Shown piece after piece: positions 34,502 to 47,365 of a stretch of 64,000 bases of DNA. Source of the stretch: Calvatia gigantea (Eukaryota > Basidiomycota > Agaricomycetes > Agaricales > Lycoperdaceae); contig JACAAK010000005.1 in the NCBI GenBank assembly GCA_025093985.1, positions 2,480,001 to 2,544,000 of the forward strand, written 5' to 3'. The number at the start of each line of letters is the position of its first letter. The first letter of the stretch is position 1. The notes beneath the pieces are model-generated. The model ran no database searches. It was given only the letters and a program-made list of their open reading frames with translations, and was not told the DNA's origin. Both the position numbers and the translations under genes were made by a program.

Positions 34502-36950
34502 TTAGATCCCGCCATAAGCATCTTCAGGATCATAAACAGTGTTCGGTCTCTTGTCATTCGTGCCCTTTGAATCAGCAATAGACGACCCAGCAGACTGTGC
34601 ACCCTTAGCAACGGCAGCGGATGCAGTCGCAGTCACGGTGCCTTCCTTCAAAACTTTCTCCTGAGCCTGGGAGAATTCGCCTTCAGGTTCTCTATGTGGG
34701 GTCGCGACACCAAAACTGCTCGCAAGAGGACTCGGCACGGGAACGAACTTGCCATCGGGCCTAGCACTAAAGGGCTGCAATCCCAGAGAACTCGTACCAC
34801 TAATATCGGTCATCCCGCTAATATACCCAGTCCCAATCATGGGGCTCCTCGGGATGTAAGATGACACCGAGGAGCGTTCCTGAACGTGGATCTCCGGAAG
34901 GGTGGGAGGGAGAGAATCAACACGGTAACGGGAGGAGTACGAGATTGCCGGAGATGGTGGTGGGATTGGGAATTCAAGCTCTTCATGGGAGGCTGAGTCA
35001 ACTGAGGAGGCGGGGAAATGTAAGGTTTGGACGCTGAGTGTAGAGGGAGTCTGGGGCGGAGGTGTTGCTGACCGTAATACTTCAATTTTGGCTGCTGCTG
35101 GGGGAGGTGTAGGTACGACGACGGGAGCCGGGGCTGGAACTGGTTCAGGCGCTGGCACTGACTCTAGCTGGATCAGTACATCTTTGGGGGTAGCTGGAGC
35201 GGACTGAGCAACTGGGGTGGAAGGCTCTGGATCAGCGAAAGGCGAGACTGCGGGAGACACAAAGGGAGCAGGTCCGTTGAGAGTCAGAGGGGGTGGGACC
35301 GGGGGCAAGTCTTTCTGTTGAGTGGCATAAAGTTGAGCCGGGGAAGCCGAATCAGGTGAGGCGGGTACCGCGCCAGCAGTCGGCAATGGCGGTGGTTCCA
35401 CATTCAAACGGCGAGAAATTTCCATGTACTGCACGGCCTGGTAAGGAGAAACACTAGCACGGTCCAAGTCGACATAGTCATCAACAGGGATGTTCGCACT
35501 CCTCGTGCTGGGTTGACGTGTGAGTGTGGGGTAAGGAGCGACTGCAGCTTGACGTATCATCTCCGGAGATTCAGTAGCGTACTGCTGCTGGACAGAGTTA
35601 TTTGAAGTCTGTCTTGCCAATACAGGAGCAACAACTGATTGTTCATATGGACTTGAGATGGAGGCAACAGGGGAGAAAGGGTTCTGTCCATAAGGCGCGT
35701 TGTTGGCAGTGATGAATGGTTGAGCCGAAGTGGCAGTTACCGGTGGCGAGGCGGAATTGAAGGTCTGGGCAGATGGCATCGAGGGGTAGTGCTGTGCTTG
35801 ATATTGGTACTGATTGTAAGCACCATGTCCTGCTGTGTTTTCTGTATAAAGAGACTGTGAGTATCCCCAGGCCGGTGCAGATGCAGGATCATGTTGATGC
35901 TTTTCCATCATCGATGGTGGCGGTGGCGGGTTATATCCACGAGCAACAGTGTCCTCGTGTGTAGGAGGATCATTGAGTATTATCGCAGAGCGACGGAATT
36001 CGCTGGCATCGAATCCTGCTGCTTCGTCCATTTTTCGCTTACGTATACGACGCTGATTATGATAAGTTAAACCTGCTTAAAAAAGGAAACGATAAGAGGT
36101 ACTCACGATAAAGTATGCGACAGCGAAGCCAACGGCTGCGATCGCAACAATGCCCGCACCAACCCCGCCAACAACCGCACCTACGCTGACTCCAGAGCTG
36201 GAACTGGCGGCACTGGCTGACGGACTAGGAATAGTGGATGAAAGTGAGCGACTCGCAGCTACTGGAACAACAACTGTAGTAGGTTGAACACTGCTCGAAC
36301 TTGTAATTGGACGCGTCGTTAAAACCTAGATACCGTACTCTCAGAATTTTATTCCATCAGCACGCGAAGAACTTACCACCGAGGAGGACGTGGTAGGAGC
36401 CACGACAACGATAGGTGTGCTTGTGGTCGAGGTGGTCACCGGAATAGGTGTAACAATTGGGATGGATGTCGTTGGAGTGATAGCAGTGGGAGATGGAGTT
36501 GATATTACAGGAGGTTCTAGGATCTCAGTGGTTTCATGGTGTCCATGCCCATGCCTAGGACCATCAGGGACTGGATTACGGCAAAATAAGCATCAGCAAA
36601 TGCGAAATCTTGGATCAAAACCAGAAACAGAGCGTACAGAGAACGGTGAGAGGGTCTGGAAAGTCTTGCGGGTCCGTCATGCCAGGAAAAATGGCGGTGG
36701 GACTGAACCTCTCTTCGAGGACCTGGACATTGGTTGGCTTACGGCGAACTAGGGCCCTGGCCGCCCGTCGGTGATGAAGGGAACCATGAGCGGACATGAG
36801 TGTTGCGACAAACGAAAGTGATGAACAAAAGAATGTGAGGGTCCTGAGGGGGCGCAGAGTGCGCAGAACGAGTGCGCTCGTTGTCGGTGGTGGGGACAAA
36901 GACAAAGAACCAGAAAAAAGGAAAAGCGGGTGAGAATTGTTCGTTGCCAT
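34502..36950 (-). CDS. single-pass membrane protein with Ser/Thr-rich ectodomain and long cytosolic tail (R)
   Basis: Paralogous to the gene at 42105-43892. Reading from the ATG at 36948-36950: a long N-terminus with a hydrophobic stretch (LTFFCSSLSFVATLMSAHGS) that looks like a late signal sequence or anchor, MTDPQDFPDPLTVLFPDG, HGHGHHE, an ectodomain of PTS/V repeats, a membrane helix of about 25 residues (VGAVVGGVGAGIVAIAAVGF onward), a stop-transfer RRIRKRK, and a disordered cytosolic tail of about 500 residues rich in Pro, Ser and Gln that ends TVYDPEDAYGGI. Four introns by splice phase, including donor GTACGC after TVL. TAA at 34502-34504. The layout resembles fungal cell-wall sensor proteins of the Mid2/WSC kind, without their Cys domains, so the role is only a suggestion. 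Confidence 0.72.
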
Positions 36951-38297
36951 CACGTCTGCCACATCAACGAATATTAACCAATCTTGTCTAATCTCCCACG
37001 GTTAAACTCAGCGAGCTCGTTGTTCAAACGTTCATCACACCTACACGGCAACGAAATTGGCTCAACTGTTAATACTCAACGCTTAATCGTGCAGAGAAAA
37101 ATCAGCAACACAAATCTCAAATCGCCTTGTTTGAGGCCACACTCGATTCCGCAAAACCCGACAATCATCAAAATCCAACCATCAAGATATGGGGTTGCAG
37201 AGTTACCAGTTGTTGATGATTCAGAGTCATGCATCTGCTCTCTTCTCGCACTGCCGGAGTTGGGACTGAAACCCTGAATTGCAGTGGGAGCTTCATTGCA
37301 GACCAGTCAACAACCTATTGATCTCCCAGTCGGCCAGTTCGCCCTGATTGGCGGGAACATCCCACCCGCCTGGTGGAACAAACGGTCAGCATAGCCACTA
37401 CCCGAGGTTACTATATCACATTTTCGTTCCCGTTCCCGCCCTCCTTGTCGCTTGGTCCCCGGTTGATTTAAATGGAGTCCACAGAGCGACCCCTGTTCAT
37501 GACCTGTTTGGAACGCTGGTTACCCTTTACTGTTCCTTATTGACAGTGACTGCGAGATCCTGGACGCAACGTCGTAGAGGAGTTCTGAGTCACAGACCCA
37601 CCATACCTTATGTCGCCACTCGTGCGTCCATTTTGATCGGTCAAGGATCAAGCGTTCTTGCGGAAAATGAGCGATAGGGCTTGTGATTAAAGAATGGTAG
37701 GATCTGGTATCATTCGTTGGGAAACTCGAACCTTGACGCCAGGCATATGAAAGATCCTACGCCTCTCTGACGACACCCCTCGCCATTTCTCAGGGAAAAG
37801 AGTTTCCGGGACATCGCGCTACCAACACAGAAGCTCCCTTATTTTGCTGGGAAAACTAATCATATAACGTAAGCGCACGCAAGTGGGTCGTGCATTCGAA
37901 CTCGGGCTCGATGTTGTGACGTCCCCCCCCCGACGGTGAACAACATGCCTGCATTTTCTTGTTGCTGGCCCCAATCGTGGTTTACGGTAACCTTCCCAAT
38001 TTCTCAACGACCATCATTTTAGATCTGTACGAGATTACGGCAGTCCTTGCCTATCATAGCCTTCATCGCAGCTGGAAATCTAGTTCGTTCCCGCTAGGAA
38101 ATGGACCCAGCAACCCGCTTATGCTTATGGACTTGTGGCTCATTGCCCAACCACTCCCTCACGTTTCGTACAATACGTACACCCAAACTACAATCGTTTT
38201 TCTTTCTGATTCCCTTCAGAAGTAACCATCGACTTCTGACTTGCCATGGACTATTGTCCTTAATCAGCTCAGTGTTTATTTATATCGTAGACCCTAC
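36951..38297. other. intergenic upstream of R
   Basis: No gene recognised. A run of nine C lies at about 37923-37931. Open stretches at 37348-37677 and 37959-38301 are not supported by domain or splicing. Confidence 0.4.
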
Positions 38298-38738
38298 CTA
38301 GCCGAGAGGGCATAGATACCTAGCCAGTTCTAGATTACGTCCACCGCGTCTTAGCAGCGGGTTTGCTTCTTGCGGGATAGAAATGCAGAGTTTATTATCA
38401 TCAACCTTAACCAGCTGATATCCCCCCCAGGAGCGCCACAGCGTAGTGGAACCGGTGCATGGTGTCCACCCCTTTTTATCTTTAAGAAATTGCACTGTCA
38501 GGTAATCAACGTCGGCCCCAGGCAACCTGGGGTTTGTGAGCACCCACGCATAGCCATATGACAGGTCACGACGCCGCCCGAAAAAGAGAGAGAGAGAAAG
38601 AAGAGAAAAAGAACTGACCCACAGATCCTGATAGCAAACTTTTAAATCATCTGCCAACTTCATGCATGATGCAATTGTCGACCGACAGCCGTACTCCTGA
38701 GATATTCGTTCTGCAGCCTTTATGCCTTCCAAGCTCAA
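38298..38738 (-). CDS. hypothetical small protein, weak
   Basis: Open frame without an ATG at its upstream end, possibly with an internal intron after CYQDLW (donor GTCAGT) and a second exon ADVDYLTVQFLKDKKGW..CISIPQEANP to TAG at 38298-38300. Six Cys in a short polar protein hint at a small structured or secreted protein, but no signal peptide is visible. I do not recognise it; it could be chance coding-like sequence. Confidence 0.25.
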   Translation of the reverse strand: MSLEGIKAAERISQEYGCRSTIASCMKLADDLKVCYQDLWVSSFSLLSLSLFFGRRRDLSYGYAWVLTNPRLPGADVDYLTVQFLKDKKGWTPCTGSTTLWRSWGGYQLVKVDDNKLCISIPQEANPLLRRGGRNLELARYLCPLG

Positions 38739-39703
38739 TCAGTACCGATGTACGTACGCCTTGACTGCTATTGGACGCTGAGGAGGCTGGGTTGTTCCGT
38801 GTAACCCCAATTGCAAGACCTTCTATTTGTGTTGGATTCCGTTGAATCGGGGGAGACTCGTTGATTACCTATTAGAATTGCTGATGTCATTGTTCAAGCG
38901 CTCATTATCTCCTTTTCCTGTCATTTCCGCTCTCGTCGGGGTCAATCTGCTCTGCTCTGCTTTTATTCTGTGCATGCTCGGGTGTCAAAGCGCATATGCC
39001 ATCAAGCGAAAGAAAAAAACACTCCAATAGCGCAAACCATCCAGGTACGGATGGGCCGTTGGTCCCCTCTGGTCGGCACAAAATTTGTGGTTTTGCTTTA
39101 AGGACACTTGACATCCAAGAGCAGAACAACGTACACGGGGACTCACACCCTACCAGCGGCAAAGTTTCCCAGAAGTGCCAAGGACAGCTTGGACAGGGTT
39201 CAGGCATCCATCAAATGTGCGTGAAGATTAGGAAATGCGCGAAGCCGTTTGAACATTGGGTCGATGTATCATGTATGTCGGAACCGTGGGTGGGTTTAAT
39301 GTCAAGGCTTCCGCTGCGAGATAATCTGAATGTGGTGGAGCTAGTATGTATATAAATATGTGTGTCTTTTTTCTTGCTTCCTCTCGGTGACTATTGGTCA
39401 ACAACTTCATATGCCTCGATTTATCCAACCTCAGGCGTAGGATGTTTCCCATCCCTGACCTGGTGTTGGGTTGATGTCGGCAGAGGGTGTCTTCGAATGA
39501 TTCACAGGTGGTTTGACACCCGGCGTCCCCACACCCGGCAAACGGCAGGGCGGGTGAGGGCATATATTGTCCAGGTTTTTGCTCTGCTGTCATTCTGCTC
39601 TCCTTGCATCCGACCATTGACCACTCCTTTCTTACCAACGTGCTCCTTTCGGAGCTGCTGCATCTTCTCTAAGCACGCAAGTTCGACACCTCTTGCGTAG
39701 GCC
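38739..39703. other. intergenic upstream of the DUF6533-like gene
   Basis: No gene supported. A (GA) microsatellite lies just downstream at about 38583-38602 inside the preceding weak call. Confidence 0.4.
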
Positions 39704-41218
39704 ATGTCATTGCTCGACTTAGTGAACCAATATCACGACTTACTGGAGGAGCTATTCGAGGATCTTCAGAGTATAGTCGACGCCCGGTACGCCATGGCTG
39801 CGATGTGTCCCTTGCAACTTTACGAGTGGTTTGCATCGTAAGTTCTGAATTTGAGATACACTTGAACTCCTTAAAAACTATGATAAGGCTCGACAGAGAG
39901 ATCCAACTGGTACGCATCCAACGTAATATTGCCGTTCGTTGATCAACTTCGACTTCTTTGCAGATCCATAAATCGCGCTTTTCGATGATCAATGTCACCT
40001 ACCTTCTATGTAGATATTATCCTGCAGCGCTTTGGGTCCTGATTATGTGGGGTATTGTCGCGGACCATACACCAGAACTATGTATGCGAGTTGTGAAGCC
40101 GATTAATGCTTTGCTGGCTCCTTGTGTAGGTGTTCACTTCATACCAGCATCGGATCTTCAACTAACATTTTCCCTTTTCTCCAAGCAATTCTTCTCACAA
40201 GGTAGGCCTTATTTTTTGCCCACGTCCCCAACTATGTTTCTGAATTTATTCCAGGAGTTATGTTGATGCGTGCATACGCTTTCACCTCTCGCAATCGTCG
40301 TGTTCTCATCCTGCTAAGCACATGTTATGCTATTCTCGTTTGCATCAATATTTGGGTGTTTTGCATACGCATAGACATCCCAGTGGAACTGTATGCCATC
40401 TTGAAGCATACGGGTTGCTTCCCAAACTACGGCAAGGGAGTCATGGGTATGAGGATAGGAGTGGGTCTGTTCCCATGCCTTGTATCTGTATGGCGCTGAT
40501 TTTCCCATAGTATACAATCGTTCGAGCATTTCGTTCAATCATATATTGTCGTCAAGCTCATCTATGGCCTAGCTCGCTTCGACCTTGATGGACCTCGTCT
40601 CCCTGATCGTCGTCCTTGTGGTGAGTGATTCGGTCACAGCTCTTTCACCATTCTCACATCAATGGGCGCATAGTATTGTTACAAGTATCGTATACGAGAA
40701 ATTTCTCTTGGCCGCTATTTTGTAAGACAGGGTGTGGATATGCTTCACGATCTAAAAATGAAACATGGGAATTTAACTAACTTTTCCAGGTCTAGTGGCT
40801 TTTGCTCTCGTGTGTGCCATCAATATTGTTTGCGTTGTCTTATACTTTCGGTAGGTTCTATAGTGCCTCGAATGTCATGAACGACAACATAACTGACGCG
40901 GTCACATGATGCAGACCACCAAGTTACAAGATTGGGATAGGACTACCTGCCATGGTTATACTACCGAACCTTGTGGTGAGTTCTTCCCGTGGCCCCCGCG
41001 AACCCCCCAGCCTGACAGCAGCCATCTTTCCAGGCGTGCCGAGTGTCAGCATCCGTGTCGCTGCTCTAGTCATCGTTACTAACAATCATATTAACAGAAT
41101 ACTCCAGCTACGGCAGCGCTGCCAGCCACCCTCCGACGATGAACTCTCAGAAGACACTTCTAGAATTGTGCGCGCAGCCCTAAACTACCGGAATTCAGAT
41201 GCGTGGACAATAGACTAG
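39704..41218 (+). CDS. multi-pass membrane protein, DUF6533-like
   Basis: Member of a seven-helix membrane family common in Agaricomycetes and of unknown function (DUF6533 by resemblance). The ATG at 39704 gives MSLLDLVNQYHDLLEEL, then a short exon LDREIQL, and KSRFSMINVTYLLCRYYP, the diagnostic aromatic/basic stretch of the family, leading to the first helices (AALWVLIMWGIVADH). Later exons give VMLMRAYAFTSRNRRVLILL and STCYAILVCINIWVFC, LVAFALVCAINIVCVVLYF and PPSYKIGIGLPAMVILPNLV. Small introns, some of whose borders I could not settle, lie between. The 3' end is uncertain: after ACR the gene may stop at 41069, or splice (donor GTGTCA, branch TACTAAC) and end between 41146 and 41218. Confidence 0.6.
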
Positions 41219-42104
41219 GACCTTGCGACCGGGTTTTCACCCGTACGGTCTACATTGCATTTCCAAGCTGCGGGACGACCCCTTTCAGTAAGCTGTTGAA
41301 TACTTGTACTTTTACCTTCACGCAAAAGGGGACGTGCCCTACTACACACTAAGTCGCGATAGCTACAGTACTATAGATCGTAGTGGGCCTCCCTATCGGC
41401 CGTCCCACCAACTTCCAGGCATACGCCGCATGTTTCTTACGCCGTCTCGGATTTTGGCATTCCGCCGAAATTCCATTTTGTGCGGGGTATCGTGGGGACC
41501 TGCTTGGCGACACATGCTTTGTCGATAATTTTGGCCCGGTTCCTGTGGTGAACCAATTGGGGAGTCTTGATTAATTAATCCTGCTTATGTTTATTTAGGC
41601 GATAGGACATATGACACTCTTTAATCATAAATTGTGTGAACATTTGTCGGAGAATCTTAGTCCCATGTGCCATCCGAATTCTCGTAATGGATGTATTTGA
41701 TTTTGGTCACCAATTAAACTCAGAAGGGGAAGCAAATCTAAGTCGTATCCTTGGGGATTAGGAACTTAAGGTTGTGCTCTGCGCTGGGGCGCAAGAAAAG
41801 ATCCGCTCGGAATTGAGTGGTCAAACATTGTTAACGCACCACCTTCCACATGAGGGAGAGGAGTTCCAGATGATGTTCTTGCCAGCAGATCTGCTTAAAA
41901 AAGGTACCTTACTCCTCCTACATTAATAAAAGGGGTATAGGCCAAAGGGGTAAATAAATGTGCGCTAAGCATGATGCGAAGAATCAATGGTATCGGGGGA
42001 GAAAAGAGGACTTAATGAATGTTACAAATGAACGGGATGACAACAACAGATGGAAATACAACTCAATCAATGAGGTGGGTGTAGGCATTTCCTCCCTTTT
42101 GTAT
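41219..42104. other. intergenic
   Basis: 3' regions of the DUF6533-like gene and gene S face each other here. No other feature recognised. Confidence 0.4.
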
Positions 42105-43892
42105 TCACATGCCGCCGTAAGCGTCTCTTATGTCATAAACAGTTGTTAATGCGCTGGTGGAAGACAGAGGGCGCGAAGGAAGAGTCTTCTTTCCCGCCAC
42201 CGGTGCTGATAGTGCGCCAGTTGTAGTCCGCATCGTAGATGCGGCTGATGTTGCTGGGGCAGAGGAAGCGGAGGAGATAGCGGCGGCCGTGCTACTCGTG
42301 CCGCTGGTCGCATTCGTCGTCGATAAGATTGGTTTGACTTTAATGTCGGGCTTGTATCCCGCGAACTTTCCGGCGGCTTCGTACGCTGGCGGCGCATCGC
42401 CATCGCCAGTCGAATTTGGGACAATATTGTTACTAGCAGATTGTGTGTGATCGGGTGTTGTTACAAACGAACGTTGGGTCGGCCCGCCTGCATCGGAAAC
42501 GGGTGAAGGTGAAGAAGCGAAAGGATTTGGTAGAGTCATATCGTCCCTTTCGGAAATCGAGCCGTCCGGTATCTGTAGTGAGGGAGGCACTGGGTGAGGG
42601 TATACACCGTGTTGAAGGTTGTAATGAGGTTGGGGAGGATAGTGGGGCTGTGGTGGGTATGCGTGGGGGTGTCCATAAGCATAGGTACTCGATGGCAGCG
42701 GATATTGACCGTAAGGAGTTTGGGGGTTATAGGAACCGGGATACGCCGCATTGTAAGGGCCTTGGCCAGAATATGGAGTTCCCTGTCGCCCTTGTTCCTC
42801 ATGGCGTCCACTATCTGGGGGGACATATTGGTTTGACCGCGGAGCTGGAGTGTTCCGAACGTGCTGTTGGATCATGGTCGGTGGTCGAGGTCTCCTGTGT
42901 TTTTCCGCGGGGTCTTCCAATGTGACCGCGGACTGACGGAATTTGGCTGCATCGAATGTGTCGGCGTTCCTTTTTTTTTTCTCCCGTGCGCGCCGCTGCA
43001 ACGAAAATTTCAGGAGATATGGCGTCTAGGAGACCATGGACCGTACCAGGAATAAAAATAGTGCGGCTCCGATCAGGCCAAGGACGGCGAAGCCACCGAT
43101 GATTCCTCCAACAACTGCTCCAGTACTGACACCGCCGGAAGGTTGTGGTGGCGCGGTTGGTGTTAAGCTGGCAGAAGTTGTTGATGTGGTACTTAATTTA
43201 GACGAAGTTGTTGGCGTTACGATGCTGGAGGTGGTTGGGACTGGAAGAAGGGAGCTCGTCTAGGAGATATCAGATGTTTAAATATTGAGATAATATACGA
43301 GAAAACAAACCACAACGCTCGATGATGAGATTATGGGTGCTACACTGGTTACTGGAGTGCTGAGAACCGGCGGTATTACAGGAGGAGGGAGAGCGGTGGT
43401 TAATGGTGGGGTAATAGGAGGTTTTGCAGGTAGTGTCGTTTGAGTGACCGTAGGCTTTACGACAGGAGGTCGGACTGGTGTCGTAACGGTGGGGCGGACG
43501 GCGGTGGGGATTGCTACAAAAATCTGTGAATAATCTATTGGGCGGTGCTCATAAAATCGGTCGTACGGCGTACAGGGACCTTCCGGGTTGTCGTGGTTGG
43601 GCGGGCAACCTGCCTGATCAGCTTCCAATGGCGTCGAGCAGCGTGATGATCGTTTTGGACGGTCATGGATAATGCACTTTGATATGTCGGCCAAATATAC
43701 ATTCAGGGGTCTGAAAACCCAGAGGAAAATGGTCAAAGAAAAGGAAAGGAAAGTATATAAAAGGAGTGGAAGTGGCAAGTTTGCCTGGGACGAGAGGACC
43801 ACTAGAGGGGGGAGATGGTGGAGCGTGGGTTTGGAGGAAAAAAGGATTGGGCCGTGTAGGGGCAGCGACCATGTCCGGAAAACAATGATCAC
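42105..43892 (-). CDS. single-pass membrane protein with Ser/Thr-rich ectodomain (S)
   Basis: Paralogue of R at 34502-36950, with the same order of parts. The ectodomain is made of PTV/PTT repeats (IPTAVRPTVTTPVRPPVV onward) and ends LPVPTTSSIVTP and PPQPSGGVSTG. The membrane helix starts GAVVGGIIGGFAVLGLIGAA and is followed by VR or, after splicing, RRAREKKKR. The tail begins ADTFDAAKFRQSAVTLEDP (compare FDASEFRRSAIILNDP in R), continues with Tyr/Pro/Gln-rich YGQYPLPSS and PPQPHYPPQPHY, and ends TVYDIRDAYGGM with TGA at 42105-42107. A Cys-bearing N-terminal region (CIIHDRP, GCPPNHDNPEGP) precedes the repeats. The start (ATG 43892) and first exon are uncertain. Probably an outward-facing, heavily O-glycosylated protein (inference). 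Confidence 0.68.
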
Positions 43893-44553
43893 GAGTGGTC
43901 GCCATCATTTCCATTTTCTGCCGGTCTGGTCAGGACCTGTCTGATGTCAAAACCTGAGCATGGTTACCAATTGGAATCAAGGTAGATCGCCAGATAATAT
44001 TATTTACCTGAGGTTGAATATTTGAATGATGATGGGAAAGAACCCAAACGGGTTCGCCGGCCTCGTAAGCACCTCGAACACGTTTAGGATGATGATGCGA
44101 GGTAGGTTTTAACATGGACTCGAACTCCCCTGCTGCCAAACCTGCACCGTTTAAATTACAGGGGTACAAACAATCCATGGAGGTCATTGTTGATCCGCCC
44201 ACAACTTGGAGGTATGGTATCTGTGTGCGTCGTGGTTCGAGGAAAAAATGGTCTGACATCGTGATCTACCCTCTGTGGGCGATGACCGAAAGATCAGTTG
44301 TAAAGTACATACCAATTCCCCGTTTCCGCAACGTGTGGGGAGAGTTGCCTGCGGAACTTGTGCTCCTAAGATTGAGAGGTTATCGACACCAAAGTTGCAC
44401 CGTTGAGTGTTGTACTCAACCACTGGGAGTAGATTTGCCAACTTACCGCCCGGAGCTGAGCGGCCCGGTGGCTGGTCAACACCTTGTGTGTTCCAGCCAA
44501 CAGGATAAGGCGCCTAATATTTTGTCAGCTTGCCTTGTCGTCTCCCTTGGAAA
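43893..44553. other. unassigned region before the thioesterase
   Basis: A minus-strand open frame (43930-44259, containing YPCNLNGAGLAAGEFESML and EPVWVLSHHH) and plus-strand 44114-44590 overlap. Neither shows a domain I know, and the antisense overlap means at most one can be real. I do not call a gene. Confidence 0.35.
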
Positions 44554-45550
44554 ATGTTTCCTCCAAGACGGCTCCCTATACCTATCCTGACATTTCGGGG
44601 TGCGAAGAGCGTCCAACGTCGTTCTAAAACAACGTCGATCAGCGTGCGCAACATCTTTCATGACAACGAGTTTCTACTAACGAGACTGCGCAACACAGGA
44701 GCTCCAAGCGGCGTTTCGCGACCCATCTTCACCGTACTATATACCCCCTGGGACACAAGGTCCAGAAGGAGCAGATTCGCCGTCGCACACGTATGGCTTT
44801 AATCAAGCAGCAATTAATCCTGTCGATAGACTTGGTAAGGCGCACCAAAAGTTAATTGAGGAGGGATTTGATCCTCAATCACTCTGGGAACAACAAATCG
44901 TTTGGGGAGATTATGATGCATTTCAGTGAGATTCCTCCGTTATTCCTCTGCCACCCCGTAACTGACACGTTCCAGACACGTTAACAACGTTCGTTATGGT
45001 ACGTATTTGTTACCTCAGGAGGAAGGCCCTAGCCTGATGGGCATCTCCTAATCTCCTATGAAAGTACGGTTCTTTGAGTCGGTAAGTTCACATTCTTCCA
45101 GCTGGTAGCCCCAGATGCCTAACGACGCCACTTCCAAAGGCCCGCATCAAATGGATGTGTTCCATAGGCCGCGAATTAGGAGGTCCTGAAAAGGCAGATG
45201 CCATGCTCAAAGGCAAAGGGGTGTCGCTCATCTTGAAGTCTATTGAAGTGAAGTTTCGACGGCCGGTGACTTACCCAGACACGGTATGGCCTTAGCTCAT
45301 CGTTCTTGGGGAGGAGCACTTATTACCTAGCCAACAGCTTGTAATTGGTCACAAGCCCCGGCCTCCCCCAGAGGGCAATCCAGATAATTCTGCGTTTGAG
45401 CTCATTGCGTCTGCTTATTCCGTTGCACAAGAGGCTTTCGTTGCACATTCTCGCGAGTCTTTGGTCTGGTATGATTACGATCGTCTTAAGAAGTGCGACC
45501 CAGGTGAACGAGCGAGAGGGGTGGTATTCGGAAGGTCTAAAGCAAGATAA
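44554..45550 (+). CDS. hotdog-fold thioesterase (4HBT-type), probably mitochondrial
   Basis: Acyl-CoA thioesterase-like protein of the single-hotdog 4HBT class. The ATG at 44554 opens a basic, acid-free leader (MFPPRRLPIPILTFRGAKSV) typical of mitochondrial import. The first intron carries a perfect TACTAAC branch site. The hotdog core starts WGDYDAFQHVNNVRYVRFFE, with the D..HVNN signature of the active site, then ARIKWMCSIGRELGG, VSLILKSIEVKFRRPVTYPD, LVIGHKP, and the closing strands FELIASAYSVAQEA, SRESLVWYDYDRLKK. TAA at 45548-45550. Five introns, no frame break. The substrate cannot be told from sequence. Confidence 0.85.
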
Positions 45551-47365
45551 GATCTCTTCTGTTCCCGAATACCCGGCGATCGTTGGAATAGACATACGAT
45601 TTGCCCGCTTTATTAAAAGGACTCGGAAGATCTTTTGGCTATCCGGAGGGACTCGCTAGCTCTTTTGCGGCAGGTCTGCATGCTGTGACATGACGGTGCA
45701 GTCTTGTCCCCGTAACCAAACCTGGGATGTGTTACTCCACTAAATTCAAAGACGACTCCTGGCTCCACTTAAGACCTCCTAGTTTTGTTGTGAACCGGGT
45801 CTGGGTACAACTACGGAGTCTTCTAAACTCTTCGTAGAGAAAAATCAGAAATTTCAACACTGACCATCGACAACAAGAAGAGGGAGGTAGAGCCGGAGAT
45901 AAGAAAGCCTCAAGCGTCTCCTAAAGCATGGCAATTTACTAATTCATATGGAGCTGGGTGGGCGGCGGCAGGTGTGGGAGGTGTTGTGGCTGAGCGAACC
46001 GCTACTGAAAGAAGTCTAAGATCACCGCCATATATCTTATCTAGTCCTATCCGTCTTCAAACTGGAGCGGCTGAGACCGACAACAGATGTGGAACCCACA
46101 AGGTATAATCCTCGTTCACAACCTAGAAGCATGCTCCCGGGCGCAGGAGGATACGGAATTAAAGCGGGTTTCCACACAAGACGTTAAGAAAATGAGTACG
46201 CGGAACGGAGTCTCGATGGTATTGGAGAAATAGTCGAGAAGTGTCTCCACTTCAGCTGGAGCGAATAGGAATAACGAAGATGCAATACAGTAACGGTCCG
46301 TAGTCCTGCTTAGAAACCGATATTCGACTTGAGTTTTGGAGTATTAAAAACACTCCCTCCATTGGATATCGTGAAATAAATTGGAACAATTACGGTCTGC
46401 ACGCGGCCTGGAATGACGATTGAGGGAGGTTTGGATGACTGCCAAGCGCTAAGCTATGAGATCGCGAGAGTTTCTTGTTGGTAGTTATGGGTCGGTTATG
46501 GATTGTTTGAACCAGAAGCTGTTGGCCCGGCGGTTACTAGACGCCGATGTCTGGCCCTGTAATTTCGACTTGTCCTCTCCTCGGGACACCGACCCCTTCA
46601 CGCCTCTGCCTGTCTCAACTGCGCAGTGGCCTACTGCGGTCCGTAATCTAGATGACTTCAATTCGATACCAATGCAAACTCTTCAAGCTGGCCCCTCCGG
46701 ACAAGGGTGCGCATTAGGTCGTCTTGACCGCAATGATTCCTTGAATAGCAAGGCTGAAAAGGCTTCAGGTTAACAGCTGACACTTAGCACCAGCTCAATG
46801 TTCAGTACTTTGGCCACGAATATCAACCAAGGAACAAACCGCGCGGGACACTTTGTATCAGGTATTTTTAAAGTGGCCACATGGTTTTTAACAGTTTTGA
46901 GGAGCATCCGGGGTCTGTCAGCCGAGCTCTGCCAGCGATTGCCACCTCTGGCACTTACCACTCTGCCATTCTGCCAGCAGAACTGACCCAAATCGGTTCT
47001 GCCTCGGTCATTATCTATATATAATCACAGGGTCCCGTATGCTTGAGCGCTATTTTTGTCCACTAGAAGGCCTCCTTTCACTCCATCGTAACCGTAATCA
47101 TCGCTCAAACACACTACCGTTGACGTGAAGTCATCTACTTAGGGTCTCAAATTCGGCTTCGCTGTGTCGGTCATCGATCGTGTCGTCAACTTAGACAAAC
47201 ATCTCAGATCTCACTTTCCAAACCAGAACATGTCCTCGGTCCCTCTTATTCTGGCGCAAATACGACACGCGTTAATTTGCCTTCTGGTTGGGCTTGCCCT
47301 CTGATCCTTATACTTCCCCCTCCTCTTAAGATAAAAGACCAGATCTCGCAACCATCTCTATACCC
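45551..47365. other. intergenic upstream of the NRPS-like gene
   Basis: No gene supported between the thioesterase and the NRPS-like gene. A TATATATAAT stretch lies at 47016-47025, 340 bases before the ATG, and a CT-rich tract with ATAAAAG at about 47311-47337 lies nearer and is the better core-promoter candidate. Short open stretches (46456-46773) carry no domain. Confidence 0.4.

Noticed and set aside
37915..37935. Repeat or array near a C run
   Set aside because: A single homopolymer, with no repeat units and no spacers; no CRISPR-like structure anywhere in the window.
42443..42925. Plus-strand open frame of 160 codons
   Set aside because: Antisense shadow of the low-complexity cytosolic tail of gene S.
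43930..44441. Minus-strand gene upstream of S, divergent from the thioesterase
   Set aside because: Two frames, no domain, no clean splice chain, and no link to S or R; too weak to call.
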